Source of the DNA: Pontiella sulfatireligans
GTDB taxonomy: Bacteria; Verrucomicrobiota; Kiritimatiellia; Kiritimatiellales; Pontiellaceae
Direction: 5' to 3'
Assembly (NCBI RefSeq): GCF_900890705.1
Contig: NZ_CAAHFH010000001.1
Coordinates: 248,001-312,000 of the forward strand
DNA: 64,000 bases
Part shown: piece after piece, positions 35,199-44,318 of the stretch
How the letters are laid out: the number at the start of each line of letters is the position of its first letter
How positions within the stretch are numbered: the stretch's first letter is position 1
The notes under the pieces: generated by a model
Seen by the model: the letters and a program-made list of their open reading frames with translations, nothing else
What the model was told of the DNA's origin: nothing
Database searches by the model: none
Translations under genes and position numbers: made by a program

Positions 35199-36695
35199 GT
35201 GAAATATATAGTGTTGTTAGTTGCAGCAACCGTTTTTGCGGGATGTTCATCCATTCCTGTTAAATCCGAAAAATATACGGCTGATTGGGAATCTCTATCC
35301 GCGCATAAGGCCGCTCCTGAGTGGTTTTCCGATGCTAAGCTAGGCATCTATTTTACATGGGGCGTACACACGGTGCCAGCTTTCCACAACGAATGGTACC
35401 CGTGGCACATGTACCGTTCCGATGGGCATGAGGTGGAGAAGCACCACCGCGAAACCTACGGCGACCCGAAGGACTTTAACTATCACGACTTTGTCCCAAT
35501 GTTTACGTCCGAGCATTTTGATGCAGCGGACTGGGCAAAGCTGTTCCGGGAGGCGGGGGCAAAGTTTGCCGGTCCGTGTGCGCAGCACCACGATGGTTTT
35601 GCTCTGTGGAAAAGCAAGGTGAATCCATGGAATGCCTATGACAAGGGGCCGAAGCAGGACCTGACCGGGAAACTGGAAAAGGCGATTAAAGGGGAGGGGA
35701 TGAAGTTTATCACCACCTTCCACCACGCGCGCAATGGGCAGCGGTATGCAGACACTCCGGAAAAGTGGGGAGGTTACAACAGCCACTTTACCTATCATCC
35801 CGACTATGCCACCTCGTCAACCGACCCTGTTCTTTCCAAACTGTACGGCAACATGCCGGAGGAGGAGTTCAACCAATATTGGTTCGACCAGCTGAAGGAA
35901 GTCGTGGATCAATATTCACCGGACATCATGTGGTTCGACTCCTGGATGAATATCATTCCAGAAAGCGTTCGCCAGGAGTACGTGGCCTACTACCTGAATG
36001 AAGCGGCCAGGAAAAACCAGGACGTGGTTTTGGCCTACAAACAAAACGACCTTCCGAAGTCGGTTGGGATTCTGGATATTGAACAGGGCGGAAAGAAGGA
36101 TCTTTCCGAGTCCATCTGGCTGACCGATGTGACGCTGAGCAAGAAGTCCTGGTGCTATGTCGAGGGGCAGGAATACAAGCCGGCTGCTCTGGTGGTCCGC
36201 AACATGATCGATGTGTGGAGCAAAAACGGCATCGTGTTGCTGAATGTCTCTCCGCGGGCGGACGGGGTCATCCCGCAGGCGCAGCGCGATGTGCTTCGCG
36301 ATATCGGTGTTTGGATGAAGAAACACGCCGAAGCGGTTTATGAAACGCGGCCGTTCGACTTTAACGGATTTGGACAGGCGAAGGCCGAGGACGGGCACTT
36401 CGGGGGGCAGTCGTCCACTGTCGAATATACGGAGCATGACGGCCGGTTTCTGCAATCCAAGGATGGCAAATATCTCTATCTATTCATGCTCGGCAAGCCA
36501 AAGGCCGGAAGCGAAATCGAAATCCGTGGACTGGCTCAGCACGACTTTTATCCGGAACAGGACGTTAGGCGCATTACCGTGATGGGCACCGATATGGAAG
36601 CGGAGTGGTATTTCGGGCTTCGTAACTTTTTCCTGACAGTGCCGGATGCTCAGATGGATGAAATCGCCACCGTATTTAGATTTGAACTCAACTGA
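35199..36695 (+). CDS. GH29 alpha-L-fucosidase, predicted lipoprotein
   Basis: 498 residues. The start is GTG 35199, 5 bp after TGAGGAG; it gives a signal peptide with a lipobox-like F-A-G-C-S-S, so the enzyme is probably lipid-anchored. GH29 landmarks: W-F-S-D-A-K-L-G-I-Y-F-T-W-G, Q-H-H-D-G-F-A-L-W, F-H-H-A-R-N-G-Q, nucleophile I-M-W-F-D247-S-W, and N-G-I-V-L-L-N-V-S-P. Closely related to the GH29 at 48746 (shared L-D-I-E-Q-G-G-K-K-D-L-S-E-S and later segments), less so to those at 9513 and 27012. It follows the sulfatase by 9 bp and precedes the flavoprotein by 11 bp. Confidence 0.92.
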   Translation: MKYIVLLVAATVFAGCSSIPVKSEKYTADWESLSAHKAAPEWFSDAKLGIYFTWGVHTVPAFHNEWYPWHMYRSDGHEVEKHHRETYGDPKDFNYHDFVPMFTSEHFDAADWAKLFREAGAKFAGPCAQHHDGFALWKSKVNPWNAYDKGPKQDLTGKLEKAIKGEGMKFITTFHHARNGQRYADTPEKWGGYNSHFTYHPDYATSSTDPVLSKLYGNMPEEEFNQYWFDQLKEVVDQYSPDIMWFDSWMNIIPESVRQEYVAYYLNEAARKNQDVVLAYKQNDLPKSVGILDIEQGGKKDLSESIWLTDVTLSKKSWCYVEGQEYKPAALVVRNMIDVWSKNGIVLLNVSPRADGVIPQAQRDVLRDIGVWMKKHAEAVYETRPFDFNGFGQAKAEDGHFGGQSSTVEYTEHDGRFLQSKDGKYLYLFMLGKPKAGSEIEIRGLAQHDFYPEQDVRRITVMGTDMEAEWYFGLRNFFLTVPDAQMDEIATVFRFELN

Positions 36696-36706
36696 CGGAG
36701 CATGAA

Positions 36707-38611
36707 ATGAAAAAATGGTTAATGACATTTGTGGGGGCGGGAATGGCGGTATCTGTGCACGCTGCGGGGCTGTTGATTGAGGCAGAGAGTTTTGGTGCAA
36801 AAGACGGCTGGGTAATCGATCAGCAATCGTTCGAAAAAATGGGTTCCGCTTATCTGATGGCCAATGGAATGGGACGGACGATACCGGACACCACAAAGAC
36901 GGTCGAATTTCCAATGCCTGGAAAATATCATGCACTGGTGCGCACCTATAACTGGACGGCTCCGTGGTACGACGGCAAAGGACCCGGCAAGATCCAACTG
37001 CTTGTCGATGGGCAGCCATTGCCAAAGGTTGTAGGCGAAACCGGCAAGCAGTGGGAATGGCAGTATGCCGGACAGGTGACGGTTGGAAAAACGGTGGGAA
37101 TCGGGTTGCGGGATCTGACCGGTTTTAACGGACGTGTCGATGCCATCTATTTCTGCAACGACCGGATCTATCCCCCAAATGATCCGAAGAAACTGAATAA
37201 TTTCCGTCGGGAACTATTGGGGTTTCATGAGCCGGAAGTGATGCCGAAATCCGATCTAGTCGTCGTAGGTGGTGGCGTTGCCGGCTGCACAACAGCACTT
37301 TCCGCCGCTCGGTTGGGGCTCAAAGTTACCCTGATTCAGAACCGTCCAGTGCTGGGCGGCAACAACAGCCCGGAGGTCCATGTTAAGATCTGCGGTTTGC
37401 TGAACAAAAACCGCTATCCGAAAATTGGAAATATCGTCCGTGAAATCACGGGTATAGCGATACCTGAGGACAGCCATAAGGAATACAATGTGGAATTCCC
37501 GCATGGCGGATTCCTGTCCAAGGAAGGGCAGGACGAGGCAACGGCTGATCTTCGTACACAAATCATGAACGAAGAGAAGAATGTGAGCCTCCATCTGAAC
37601 ATGCATGCATTTGATGTGCAGATGAAAGACGGCAAGATTGCGGCTGTTGTGGCACGTTCAACTGAGACGGGAAAAGAAGTGGTATTTCCCGGCACATTGT
37701 TTGCAGATTGCACGGGTGACGGTACCTTAGGCTGGCTCGCCGGAGCGGACTGGACACAGACTCGTGAAGGAAAAGAGTATGCCAATGAACCCAGTGCCCC
37801 GGCAGAAGCGGATAATACGCTGCTGGGCATGAGTGTTCGCTGGCGATCGGATAAGGTTGGCAACCCGAAGCCGTTTCCTACGTCCGAAGAGATTCCGTGG
37901 GCACATCCCTGTTCTGAAGAGTATCATATGACGGATATGGGCGGCCGCTGGTTTTGGGAAACCGGTATGAACATGGATTGTGCAATCGACGCGGAAATTG
38001 TCCGCGATAACGGGCTGCGCGGCATTTATGGAAACTGGGCTTATGTGCACAATAATCTGGATCAGTTTAAAAACCGGGAAATTACCTGGCTCAGCCACAT
38101 CGGCGGTAAGCGTGAATCCCGTCGTCTGTTGGGTGATCTGATCCTGACGGAAAATGATATTATCAACCAGGTGGAATATCCGGATGCCAGTTTCACCTCC
38201 ACCTGGTCGCTTGATCTTCATTATGCAACTCCTGAAAACAAGCAGCGTTATCCCGGATGGGAATGGCAGACCTATTGTATTCAGGATCCAATCAAGCCGT
38301 ATCATGTTCCATACCGCACGCTCTATTCCCGTAATGTTGATAACCTCTTTATGGCGGGACGGAATATCAGTGTGACGCATGCCGCGCTCGGCACGGTTCG
38401 TGTGATGGTGACCACCGGCATGATGGGCGAGGTGGTTGGTATGGCGGCCGCTACGGCCATTGAAAATGGTACATCTCCGCGCGGGGTGTATGAAAAGCAT
38501 CTGGACCAGTTGATTAAACGCATGGAAGCCGGTGTTCCCACCAAACCGAATGCAATGCAGAAAGAGCCACCGAAATATAAGCCGAAGGTTGCAGCCGCTG
38601 GCGTTCACTAA
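36707..38611 (+). CDS. Secreted FAD-dependent oxidoreductase with N-terminal CBM-like domain
   Basis: 634 residues. Signal peptide (V-S-V-H-A-A-G). Residues about 20-150 form a beta-sandwich like carbohydrate-binding or malectin domains (L-L-I-E-A-E-S-F, G-K-Y-H-A-L-V-R). Residues about 180-610 are an FAD-dependent oxidoreductase: dinucleotide motif V-V-V-G-G-G-V-A-G (near 184-192), then L-G-G-N-N-S-P-E-V, F-A-D-C-T-G-D-G and the late F-M-A-G-R-N-I-S-V-T-H. Family knowledge: such 'FAD_oxidored' proteins are common in sugar clusters of related phyla, with few known reactions. Oxidation of a sugar hydroxyl is a guess. It sits 11 bp after the fucosidase in the operon from site G. Confidence 0.8.
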   Translation: MKKWLMTFVGAGMAVSVHAAGLLIEAESFGAKDGWVIDQQSFEKMGSAYLMANGMGRTIPDTTKTVEFPMPGKYHALVRTYNWTAPWYDGKGPGKIQLLVDGQPLPKVVGETGKQWEWQYAGQVTVGKTVGIGLRDLTGFNGRVDAIYFCNDRIYPPNDPKKLNNFRRELLGFHEPEVMPKSDLVVVGGGVAGCTTALSAARLGLKVTLIQNRPVLGGNNSPEVHVKICGLLNKNRYPKIGNIVREITGIAIPEDSHKEYNVEFPHGGFLSKEGQDEATADLRTQIMNEEKNVSLHLNMHAFDVQMKDGKIAAVVARSTETGKEVVFPGTLFADCTGDGTLGWLAGADWTQTREGKEYANEPSAPAEADNTLLGMSVRWRSDKVGNPKPFPTSEEIPWAHPCSEEYHMTDMGGRWFWETGMNMDCAIDAEIVRDNGLRGIYGNWAYVHNNLDQFKNREITWLSHIGGKRESRRLLGDLILTENDIINQVEYPDASFTSTWSLDLHYATPENKQRYPGWEWQTYCIQDPIKPYHVPYRTLYSRNVDNLFMAGRNISVTHAALGTVRVMVTTGMMGEVVGMAAATAIENGTSPRGVYEKHLDQLIKRMEAGVPTKPNAMQKEPPKYKPKVAAAGVH

Positions 38612-38728
38612 GCAAGGTGAACGGGGTGCGTGTGTGCCGTCCTGTCGGGGGCTGGGACTACAGCTTCGATTATAAGTTATAGAGTATTCAGCACGACGCG
38701 CAATCTGCCGATATAGGAGTTGAATGGT

Positions 38729-40690
38729 ATGCACATAAGAACAAAAACAGGGGTAATGATTGCTCTAATGCTGGGCAGCCTGACCTGCCGAGCCGGTATT
38801 AGTTTGCCGGTTATCGATCAGTTTTCAGAAGATTCGAAAAACGCATATGTTACCGACCTGAAGAGTAATACATTCAACCTTCCGAACAACAATTGGCGGA
38901 TCAAGGGAAGCAGGTGGTATCCATCACCGGAAGCGGTTGAAAAATTCTGGACCAACGATAAATCTACGAAACGGGCGGGAAACCTTTACCGGAAAGAAGA
39001 ACGACTGAAGCCGGGGCAGGCGGCATCAGTGAGCCTGCATTATCCAGAGAAGGCCTGGAAATACACGAAATGCGGCATCGTTGTAGATGGGGTTTCATTT
39101 ACGATTACGCAACCTAGCGAAGGACTCTATCTCGGACTAAAAGGGAAGCAGTATGATCTGAATAGAGAGCTGATCAATGATGGGGACATTACCCTGACCA
39201 TTTCCCGTGGAGCGGGAAAAGATAAAAATACCCTCTACTGGTATGTGTCGGATGAGGGGCTGTCCATGGGCGGACAAACTGAGCTCGAGAATATGCCGGA
39301 AGAAGCTCGATTTGGTCTTTCCTTTAATATCGGTTACCGGGAAGTGTTGAAACACGTTTCTTTTTCTGACTTCCGATACGGCGACCTGAGTCCGGATGAG
39401 CGGCCGGCTGCATCGATCGCTGAGTTGACCATTAAATCAAGGTTGCCGCCAGCTGCATCCAACAAAACCAAACCTCTCCTTGAAAACCCGGAAGGGCCGC
39501 TGACAAAAAAGGAAGCAGAGAAGCTGGTTGAGTGGGCATTAAATGAACCCGGGCAGTGGAGTAATCATGCCAATCGCATGCTGAGTGGGCATCGGAATCT
39601 ATATCGGGTCTACCGGGTATATGATGCTTCAGGGGATGTCCGAATCCTGAACCATTTGATGGACATCGCCGAAATGGCATTAGACAGCCGAAATGATCGC
39701 AATGAAGTTATCGGCAGCCATAAATGTCTGACCGGTCGAAAAGATGGGAAGTGGACGGGCGAGGTTCTACCGTCCTGGCCTCATTTTTCTGGATGGCAGG
39801 TCCAGGACGGAGAAAAATATTATTACGGCGACGTCGGTGAAGATGCGGCCGGAGTACATTATCTGGCTGTGGCCGCAAGAGCCATCGCAGAGACACCGGA
39901 GGTTTGGAATACGAAGGTTGATGGTTCTGAACAGACCTATCTTGATAAGGCAAAACTCTATGTGAATGAAGCCATCTTCACGGTCGAGACCTGTATCATT
40001 CCCCGGTATATCGAGCCGGAAACACTGGAGTTTGTTTATCAGTTTCGCCGCAACCTTCCCGGCGTCCGCACCTTGGATGAAGGAGGGTATGTCCCGTTTA
40101 ACCGCTACTGGCACGTTCCGATTGCATTTCTTGCGCTGTGCCCGGCCATGGAGATTCTGGATATAGAATCGGATAAGGTGGGAACGTATGACCGTATTGC
40201 GCAGATCAGCATCGACCGTTGGCTGAAATCCATGGATTACTATGAAAAGGATGGGTTGGAGTTGTTCGACTATCCCTATAGTTATCCTTCTCAAACTATT
40301 TTTGAAAAAGATCCGGCGGTCTGGAACTATATGCCGGAGTTTTTTGAAGGTTTCCCGTCAGAGGACTTAGGGCACTTGGGATGTGATGCATCGCAACTGT
40401 ATATTTTCCACGTTTCACCTCGGGTTCATGTGCCGGAAGATGTGCTGAGGAAACTCGCAAACACGCTGTTGGTCAACGCGCCCCGCGATGCCGATGATTT
40501 TATGGCGTACCGCCTCAACGGCAGTGGGAGAGGTAGGAATAAGACGTTGGCGACGGACACCTATTTCCTGACCTTGTTTCAACCGAATTTGAATAAATTA
40601 TTTTGGGATAACCCGCATCAGAAAGAGGAACCGCTGGCGTGGGAAACTCTGTTTGTGAAGTTTTTTGAATATTCCAACCGCGAGAGATAA
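38729..40690 (+). CDS. Exported beta-sandwich plus toroid protein
   Basis: 653 residues, not assigned to a named family. Signal peptide (M-I-A-L-M-L-G-S-L-T-C-R-A). Residues about 20-230 are beta-rich (jelly-roll-like). Residues about 250-650 are helix-rich and parallel the toroid of the DUF1961 protein at 18112: an A-x-x-A-L-D-S-R-N-D segment corresponds to S-I-D-Y-R-N-D, followed by Y-W-H-V-P-I-A and related blocks. Here the sandwich precedes the toroid, whereas at 18112 it follows. ATG 38729 is chosen with AGGAG at 38715-38719; a TTG at 38720 is less likely. The 117-bp gap before it may hold a weak internal promoter. Lyase or glycosidase on uronic acid residues is possible. Confidence 0.65.
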   Translation: MHIRTKTGVMIALMLGSLTCRAGISLPVIDQFSEDSKNAYVTDLKSNTFNLPNNNWRIKGSRWYPSPEAVEKFWTNDKSTKRAGNLYRKEERLKPGQAASVSLHYPEKAWKYTKCGIVVDGVSFTITQPSEGLYLGLKGKQYDLNRELINDGDITLTISRGAGKDKNTLYWYVSDEGLSMGGQTELENMPEEARFGLSFNIGYREVLKHVSFSDFRYGDLSPDERPAASIAELTIKSRLPPAASNKTKPLLENPEGPLTKKEAEKLVEWALNEPGQWSNHANRMLSGHRNLYRVYRVYDASGDVRILNHLMDIAEMALDSRNDRNEVIGSHKCLTGRKDGKWTGEVLPSWPHFSGWQVQDGEKYYYGDVGEDAAGVHYLAVAARAIAETPEVWNTKVDGSEQTYLDKAKLYVNEAIFTVETCIIPRYIEPETLEFVYQFRRNLPGVRTLDEGGYVPFNRYWHVPIAFLALCPAMEILDIESDKVGTYDRIAQISIDRWLKSMDYYEKDGLELFDYPYSYPSQTIFEKDPAVWNYMPEFFEGFPSEDLGHLGCDASQLYIFHVSPRVHVPEDVLRKLANTLLVNAPRDADDFMAYRLNGSGRGRNKTLATDTYFLTLFQPNLNKLFWDNPHQKEEPLAWETLFVKFFEYSNRER

Positions 40691-41976
40691 TGAAAAATTT
40701 GTGCTTAAACATCGCCTTCTTAACGATGGTCTATATGACGCCATCATTGGCCGTCACGAATGCATTATGGTCACACTTAGATCATGCCGATGCCCTTAAT
40801 CATCACGGCGTAGAAACTGAGTTTATTCAAAAGGGTGGGGAGCGGGTATTAAACCTAACCCAGGCTGAAGAAGGCCGGTATGCTTGGGTTTTCATTCCTG
40901 CTCCTGTCGAAGGTTGGGGGCTTGATCATGCCAACTTTATCGAGGCAGAAATTAATAACAGCGGCACTCGTGCTGTTGAAGTAATCCTGTGGGTAGTGCC
41001 GGACAGGGGGTGGGACGCCATTGGGAAAAGGGCAACGATAGAGGCCGGAAAAAGTTTGCTCTTCAAATGCAACCTCAGAGCGTCATTCAAGGACGGCACG
41101 CCCAAGCTTAATCCGCACCGAATTAATAAGGTGGAGGTCATGTTCTCAAAAGCTCCTGTCGGTGCTTCCATTCAGGTTAAAGGATTGTCATCCTCCGGAA
41201 CAGTACCGGAATGGGTGATGCCGGAAGGGCGCATGACAGTACCGAATATGGAAACGAGGAAATATGCCGCAGGGAAACGAGTGCGTTATCAGTTACTCGA
41301 ACATCGGAATACAGATATTTACAGTGTTTTGTATTTGCCGAAGACATGGACGCGGCATGGGAAATATCCCGTCATTGTAGAATTTCCCGGAAACATCTAT
41401 TACACCGGAAGCGTCTATTCCAGCGGTCGACCCGAGCAATGCGCGATCGGGTATGGGATGAGTAAGCATGAAGAGGTGATCTGGGTCTCGGTTCCGTTTG
41501 TTGATTATGATCTCAACGAGAACGTAGAAAGTGGTTTTGGTAACGCGGACGACACCGCAGATTATACCGTAAAACTGGTAAATGAACTTGTCGATAGCTT
41601 TGGTGGCGATAAAGACAACGTTGTCATTACCGGCTTCTCCCGAGGTGCACTCGCATGTGGTTATATCGGCAGAAGGAATGATGTTATTGCCTCCCTGTGG
41701 AAAGGTTTCCACCCCTGCCAGCATTACGATGGCGATGGCTGGAATGGTGCCGATATGAACGGAGCCAAGGAGCGGGCCAAGCGAATTGGAAAAAGCCCGG
41801 TTTTTCATACAGACAATGAACGCCATGAAGCGCTAAAGACCATGCTTTCAGAAGTGGGGGCTGATGTCACTTTTGCCAGCTCCGGTTTAGGTGCTCATGC
41901 CACGGCCATGTTCCTTGATGACAGACCCTCAACCGTTCAGCTGCGGGATTGGTATGGGAATCTGATTCAAAAATAA
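40690..41976 (+). CDS. Exported alpha/beta-hydrolase (esterase) with N-terminal beta domain
   Basis: 428 residues. The start overlaps the previous stop (TAATG). Signal peptide to about residue 22. Residues about 25-165 form a beta domain like those preceding some agarases and galactosidases (G-R-Y-A-W-V-F-I-P). Residues about 190-428 are an alpha/beta-hydrolase with G-F-S317-R-G-A as nucleophile elbow, Asp375 (H-T-D-N-E) and His403 (G-A-H-A-T-A) as the likely triad. A role in removing acetyl or other ester groups from the polysaccharide is inferred from its position at the end of the five-gene operon. Substrate not determinable. Confidence 0.78.
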   Translation: MKNLCLNIAFLTMVYMTPSLAVTNALWSHLDHADALNHHGVETEFIQKGGERVLNLTQAEEGRYAWVFIPAPVEGWGLDHANFIEAEINNSGTRAVEVILWVVPDRGWDAIGKRATIEAGKSLLFKCNLRASFKDGTPKLNPHRINKVEVMFSKAPVGASIQVKGLSSSGTVPEWVMPEGRMTVPNMETRKYAAGKRVRYQLLEHRNTDIYSVLYLPKTWTRHGKYPVIVEFPGNIYYTGSVYSSGRPEQCAIGYGMSKHEEVIWVSVPFVDYDLNENVESGFGNADDTADYTVKLVNELVDSFGGDKDNVVITGFSRGALACGYIGRRNDVIASLWKGFHPCQHYDGDGWNGADMNGAKERAKRIGKSPVFHTDNERHEALKTMLSEVGADVTFASSGLGAHATAMFLDDRPSTVQLRDWYGNLIQK

Positions 41977-42038
41977 TCAGGAACCGTAGAATGAGAGTTA
42001 TCAAAATTAAGAGACCACCGTTTAGTACGGTGTTGGTC

Positions 42039-42104
42039 TGCGCTTTTATGCCGTGTGTTTTGCGGGAAATAGATCTGGTTCGTTTGAGAGGGTTAAGGAA
42101 AATG
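42039..42104 (+). promoter_or_regulatory. Tandem 22-bp-phased operator and promoter (site H)
   Basis: TGCGCTTT (42039-42046) and TGCGGGAA (42061-42068) are 22 bp apart. AAAATG lies 30 bp downstream, a poor -10. The whole region resembles site I (shared AGATCTGGTTCGTTTG and GGAAAATGGT), so the two promoters are duplicates. Confidence 0.55.
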
Positions 42105-42125
42105 GTTTAGATAAAGGAGTATGGT

Positions 42126-44201
42126 ATGTCATCTGGTTTGAAGAGAGGGGAAAGCGTTGTTAAGAGCGAAGCGGCGAGGGGGGAAAACGCACCACACGCA
42201 TTCGGCGTCGAGAATCCGGATTTGGAGCAAAGTCCGTTTACCGGGATGACTCGCCAGCACTGGTTGGATGCTGCACAAAATCTAACGGAAGGTGTTTTTC
42301 AGCATGTGGGCGGCATGGATGAACCGATTGTGCTGCCCAAACAATCCGAGATTACCTATCCCCAGGCCGATGATCCTCAATGGAGATATCAAGCGGCCGA
42401 ATTTGAGGGATTAGCCAGAAGCTTCATGGCTGCCGCCCCGTTGATCAATGAGGATCCTTCGCTTGAATGCAACGGGATTAATCTTAGGGATTACTACCAT
42501 TCCATGATTCTGAAGGCATCGGATCCCAGTTCGCCGCGCTACTGGGGGCGTATCACCGATTTCACGAAGGAACATGGCCGCCAGAACTATCAGCACACGG
42601 TTGAAGGCGGCGCCCTTGTCATTAGCCTGATGCATACCCGCGAGCAGATATGGGACCGCTATACGCCTGACGAAAAACAGAGGGTGGCAGACCTTATCTC
42701 AGATTATGCCCATAACCTGACCATCGCGGCCAACTGGCGGCTATTCAATATACTCATGTTGACGTTTCTCAAAATCAATGGCTTCCCAATCGACGAGCGT
42801 GCGCTGGAGGATCATCTTCAAAATATTGCAAGCAGCTATGCCGGAGATGGGTGGTACATCGACGATACCAATTTTGACTTCTACAACCCATGGGGGTTCC
42901 ACTTCTATATTCCTATTTGGTGCAAGTGGTATGGGTATGAACACGAGCCGGAACTGGCGGCTATTTTTGAGCAACGCAACCGGGACTTCATTGAAAATTG
43001 GCCGCGCTTTTTTGCGCGCGATGGCAAGCAGCTCATGTGGGGCCGCAGTTTAATCTATCGCTTTGCTGCCTCGACGGCATTCGGCGCTCATTTCCTGATG
43101 AAAGATCCGGTGTTGGATCCTGGTTTTGCTCGAAAGATTGCATCGGGCAACATGCTGCAGTTCCTTACTCGGGAAGAGCTGTATGTAAACGGTCTGCCTT
43201 GTCTGGGTTACTATGGTCCGTTCGAGCCACTGGTTCAGTTCTACAGCTGTGCCGCCAGCCCGTTCTGGATGGCCAAGATTTTCGTGGCGCTGTCGCTGCC
43301 TAAGGATTCCCCGTTCTGGACGGCGCAGGAAAATGAGGGCTTCTGGCCGGAGCTGGGTGATCGGTCGGAGTCGGTTGAGTTGCCTTGCCCGGGACTGCAA
43401 ATTACAAACCATGGAAGCACGGGCACCACAGAACTGCGCACAGGTAGATCATATCTTCACGATCCATATTATAACCAATTGCAGTTCAATCCGCATTTTC
43501 CGCTCGAAACAGAAGGGCCTGAAGGGGCCAATCCCGCAAACTATTCGGTTCGCCACTTTGAATCCGGGGAGGACTTTCGAATTCCGTTGAATGTTGCATT
43601 CAACAAGCTGGAAGACGGTGTGTTGTATCGGCAGATGAATACGCAGCCGCTCGGATTGGGAGACCCCAACAAGGGGGGAATCAATCTTGGGTCGGAACGC
43701 ATTGATTTAGCTGACATCATTATTCCCGGCGGGGTTATCCGGGTCGACCGGATTCGAGTGCCTTATCGTAATGAGCTGCAGTTGGGTCATTTTGCACTGC
43801 CTCATTTGGATGGAAAGGCGGCCGACGTGAAGAAGGTGGGCAACGGGCTGGTTGCCACTATTGAAGATGGCCGCACGCTGGCGCTGGTGCCTGTGCTTGG
43901 ATGGGATACCGTCAAATCAGCAACGCACAGGAATCTCAATCCCGAGGCGGATGAGAGCACCGTGCTCTATGCAGAGCGTATCCGCGAAAAAGACTATTCG
44001 GGCATGGATGTCTTAGTGATGGTTTTGTTGCACCGCCTCGACGGAGGGGAGTGGACGGAGGAAGAGCTGAATCCGGTTAAGTCATTGGAAATCATCCCGT
44101 GGACCTCGTCTGGTGTAGCATGCGGGGTAAAACTTGCGCTTAAGGATGGCCACAACTATTTGATCGACCACGGCCATGTCGATGGGCGTCGCATTATCTG
44201 A
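42126..44201 (+). CDS. DUF2264 protein (GH154-type, possible beta-glucuronidase)
   Basis: 691 residues with no signal peptide, so cytoplasmic, unlike most enzymes here. The N-terminal 370 residues are an alpha/alpha toroid with DUF2264 landmarks: P-L-I-N-E-D-P, D-Y-Y-H-S-M-I, Y-W-G-R-I, N-W-R-L-F-N, D-G-W-Y-I-D-D-T-N-F-D-F-Y-N-P-W-G-F-H-F-Y, G-R-S-L-I-Y-R-F-A-A. A C-terminal beta region follows. As I recall, DUF2264 proteins founded GH154, whose characterised members act on beta-glucuronides; that would fit trimming of uronic-acid oligosaccharides after uptake. RBS AAAGGAG is at 42113-42119. Paired with the UroD-like gene 117 bp downstream. Confidence 0.8.
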   Translation: MSSGLKRGESVVKSEAARGENAPHAFGVENPDLEQSPFTGMTRQHWLDAAQNLTEGVFQHVGGMDEPIVLPKQSEITYPQADDPQWRYQAAEFEGLARSFMAAAPLINEDPSLECNGINLRDYYHSMILKASDPSSPRYWGRITDFTKEHGRQNYQHTVEGGALVISLMHTREQIWDRYTPDEKQRVADLISDYAHNLTIAANWRLFNILMLTFLKINGFPIDERALEDHLQNIASSYAGDGWYIDDTNFDFYNPWGFHFYIPIWCKWYGYEHEPELAAIFEQRNRDFIENWPRFFARDGKQLMWGRSLIYRFAASTAFGAHFLMKDPVLDPGFARKIASGNMLQFLTREELYVNGLPCLGYYGPFEPLVQFYSCAASPFWMAKIFVALSLPKDSPFWTAQENEGFWPELGDRSESVELPCPGLQITNHGSTGTTELRTGRSYLHDPYYNQLQFNPHFPLETEGPEGANPANYSVRHFESGEDFRIPLNVAFNKLEDGVLYRQMNTQPLGLGDPNKGGINLGSERIDLADIIIPGGVIRVDRIRVPYRNELQLGHFALPHLDGKAADVKKVGNGLVATIEDGRTLALVPVLGWDTVKSATHRNLNPEADESTVLYAERIREKDYSGMDVLVMVLLHRLDGGEWTEEELNPVKSLEIIPWTSSGVACGVKLALKDGHNYLIDHGHVDGRRII

Positions 44202-44318
44202 TCTTGTTTCTTGCTGAAATATTGATGTCGCGTGTTGCGAAAGAGAGCGGCTTCAGCAAGTTGCTGGAAATGAGCGCCACCAAATATCGAAAGAAGCAGA
44301 CTAGCGAAAAGGACTCAA

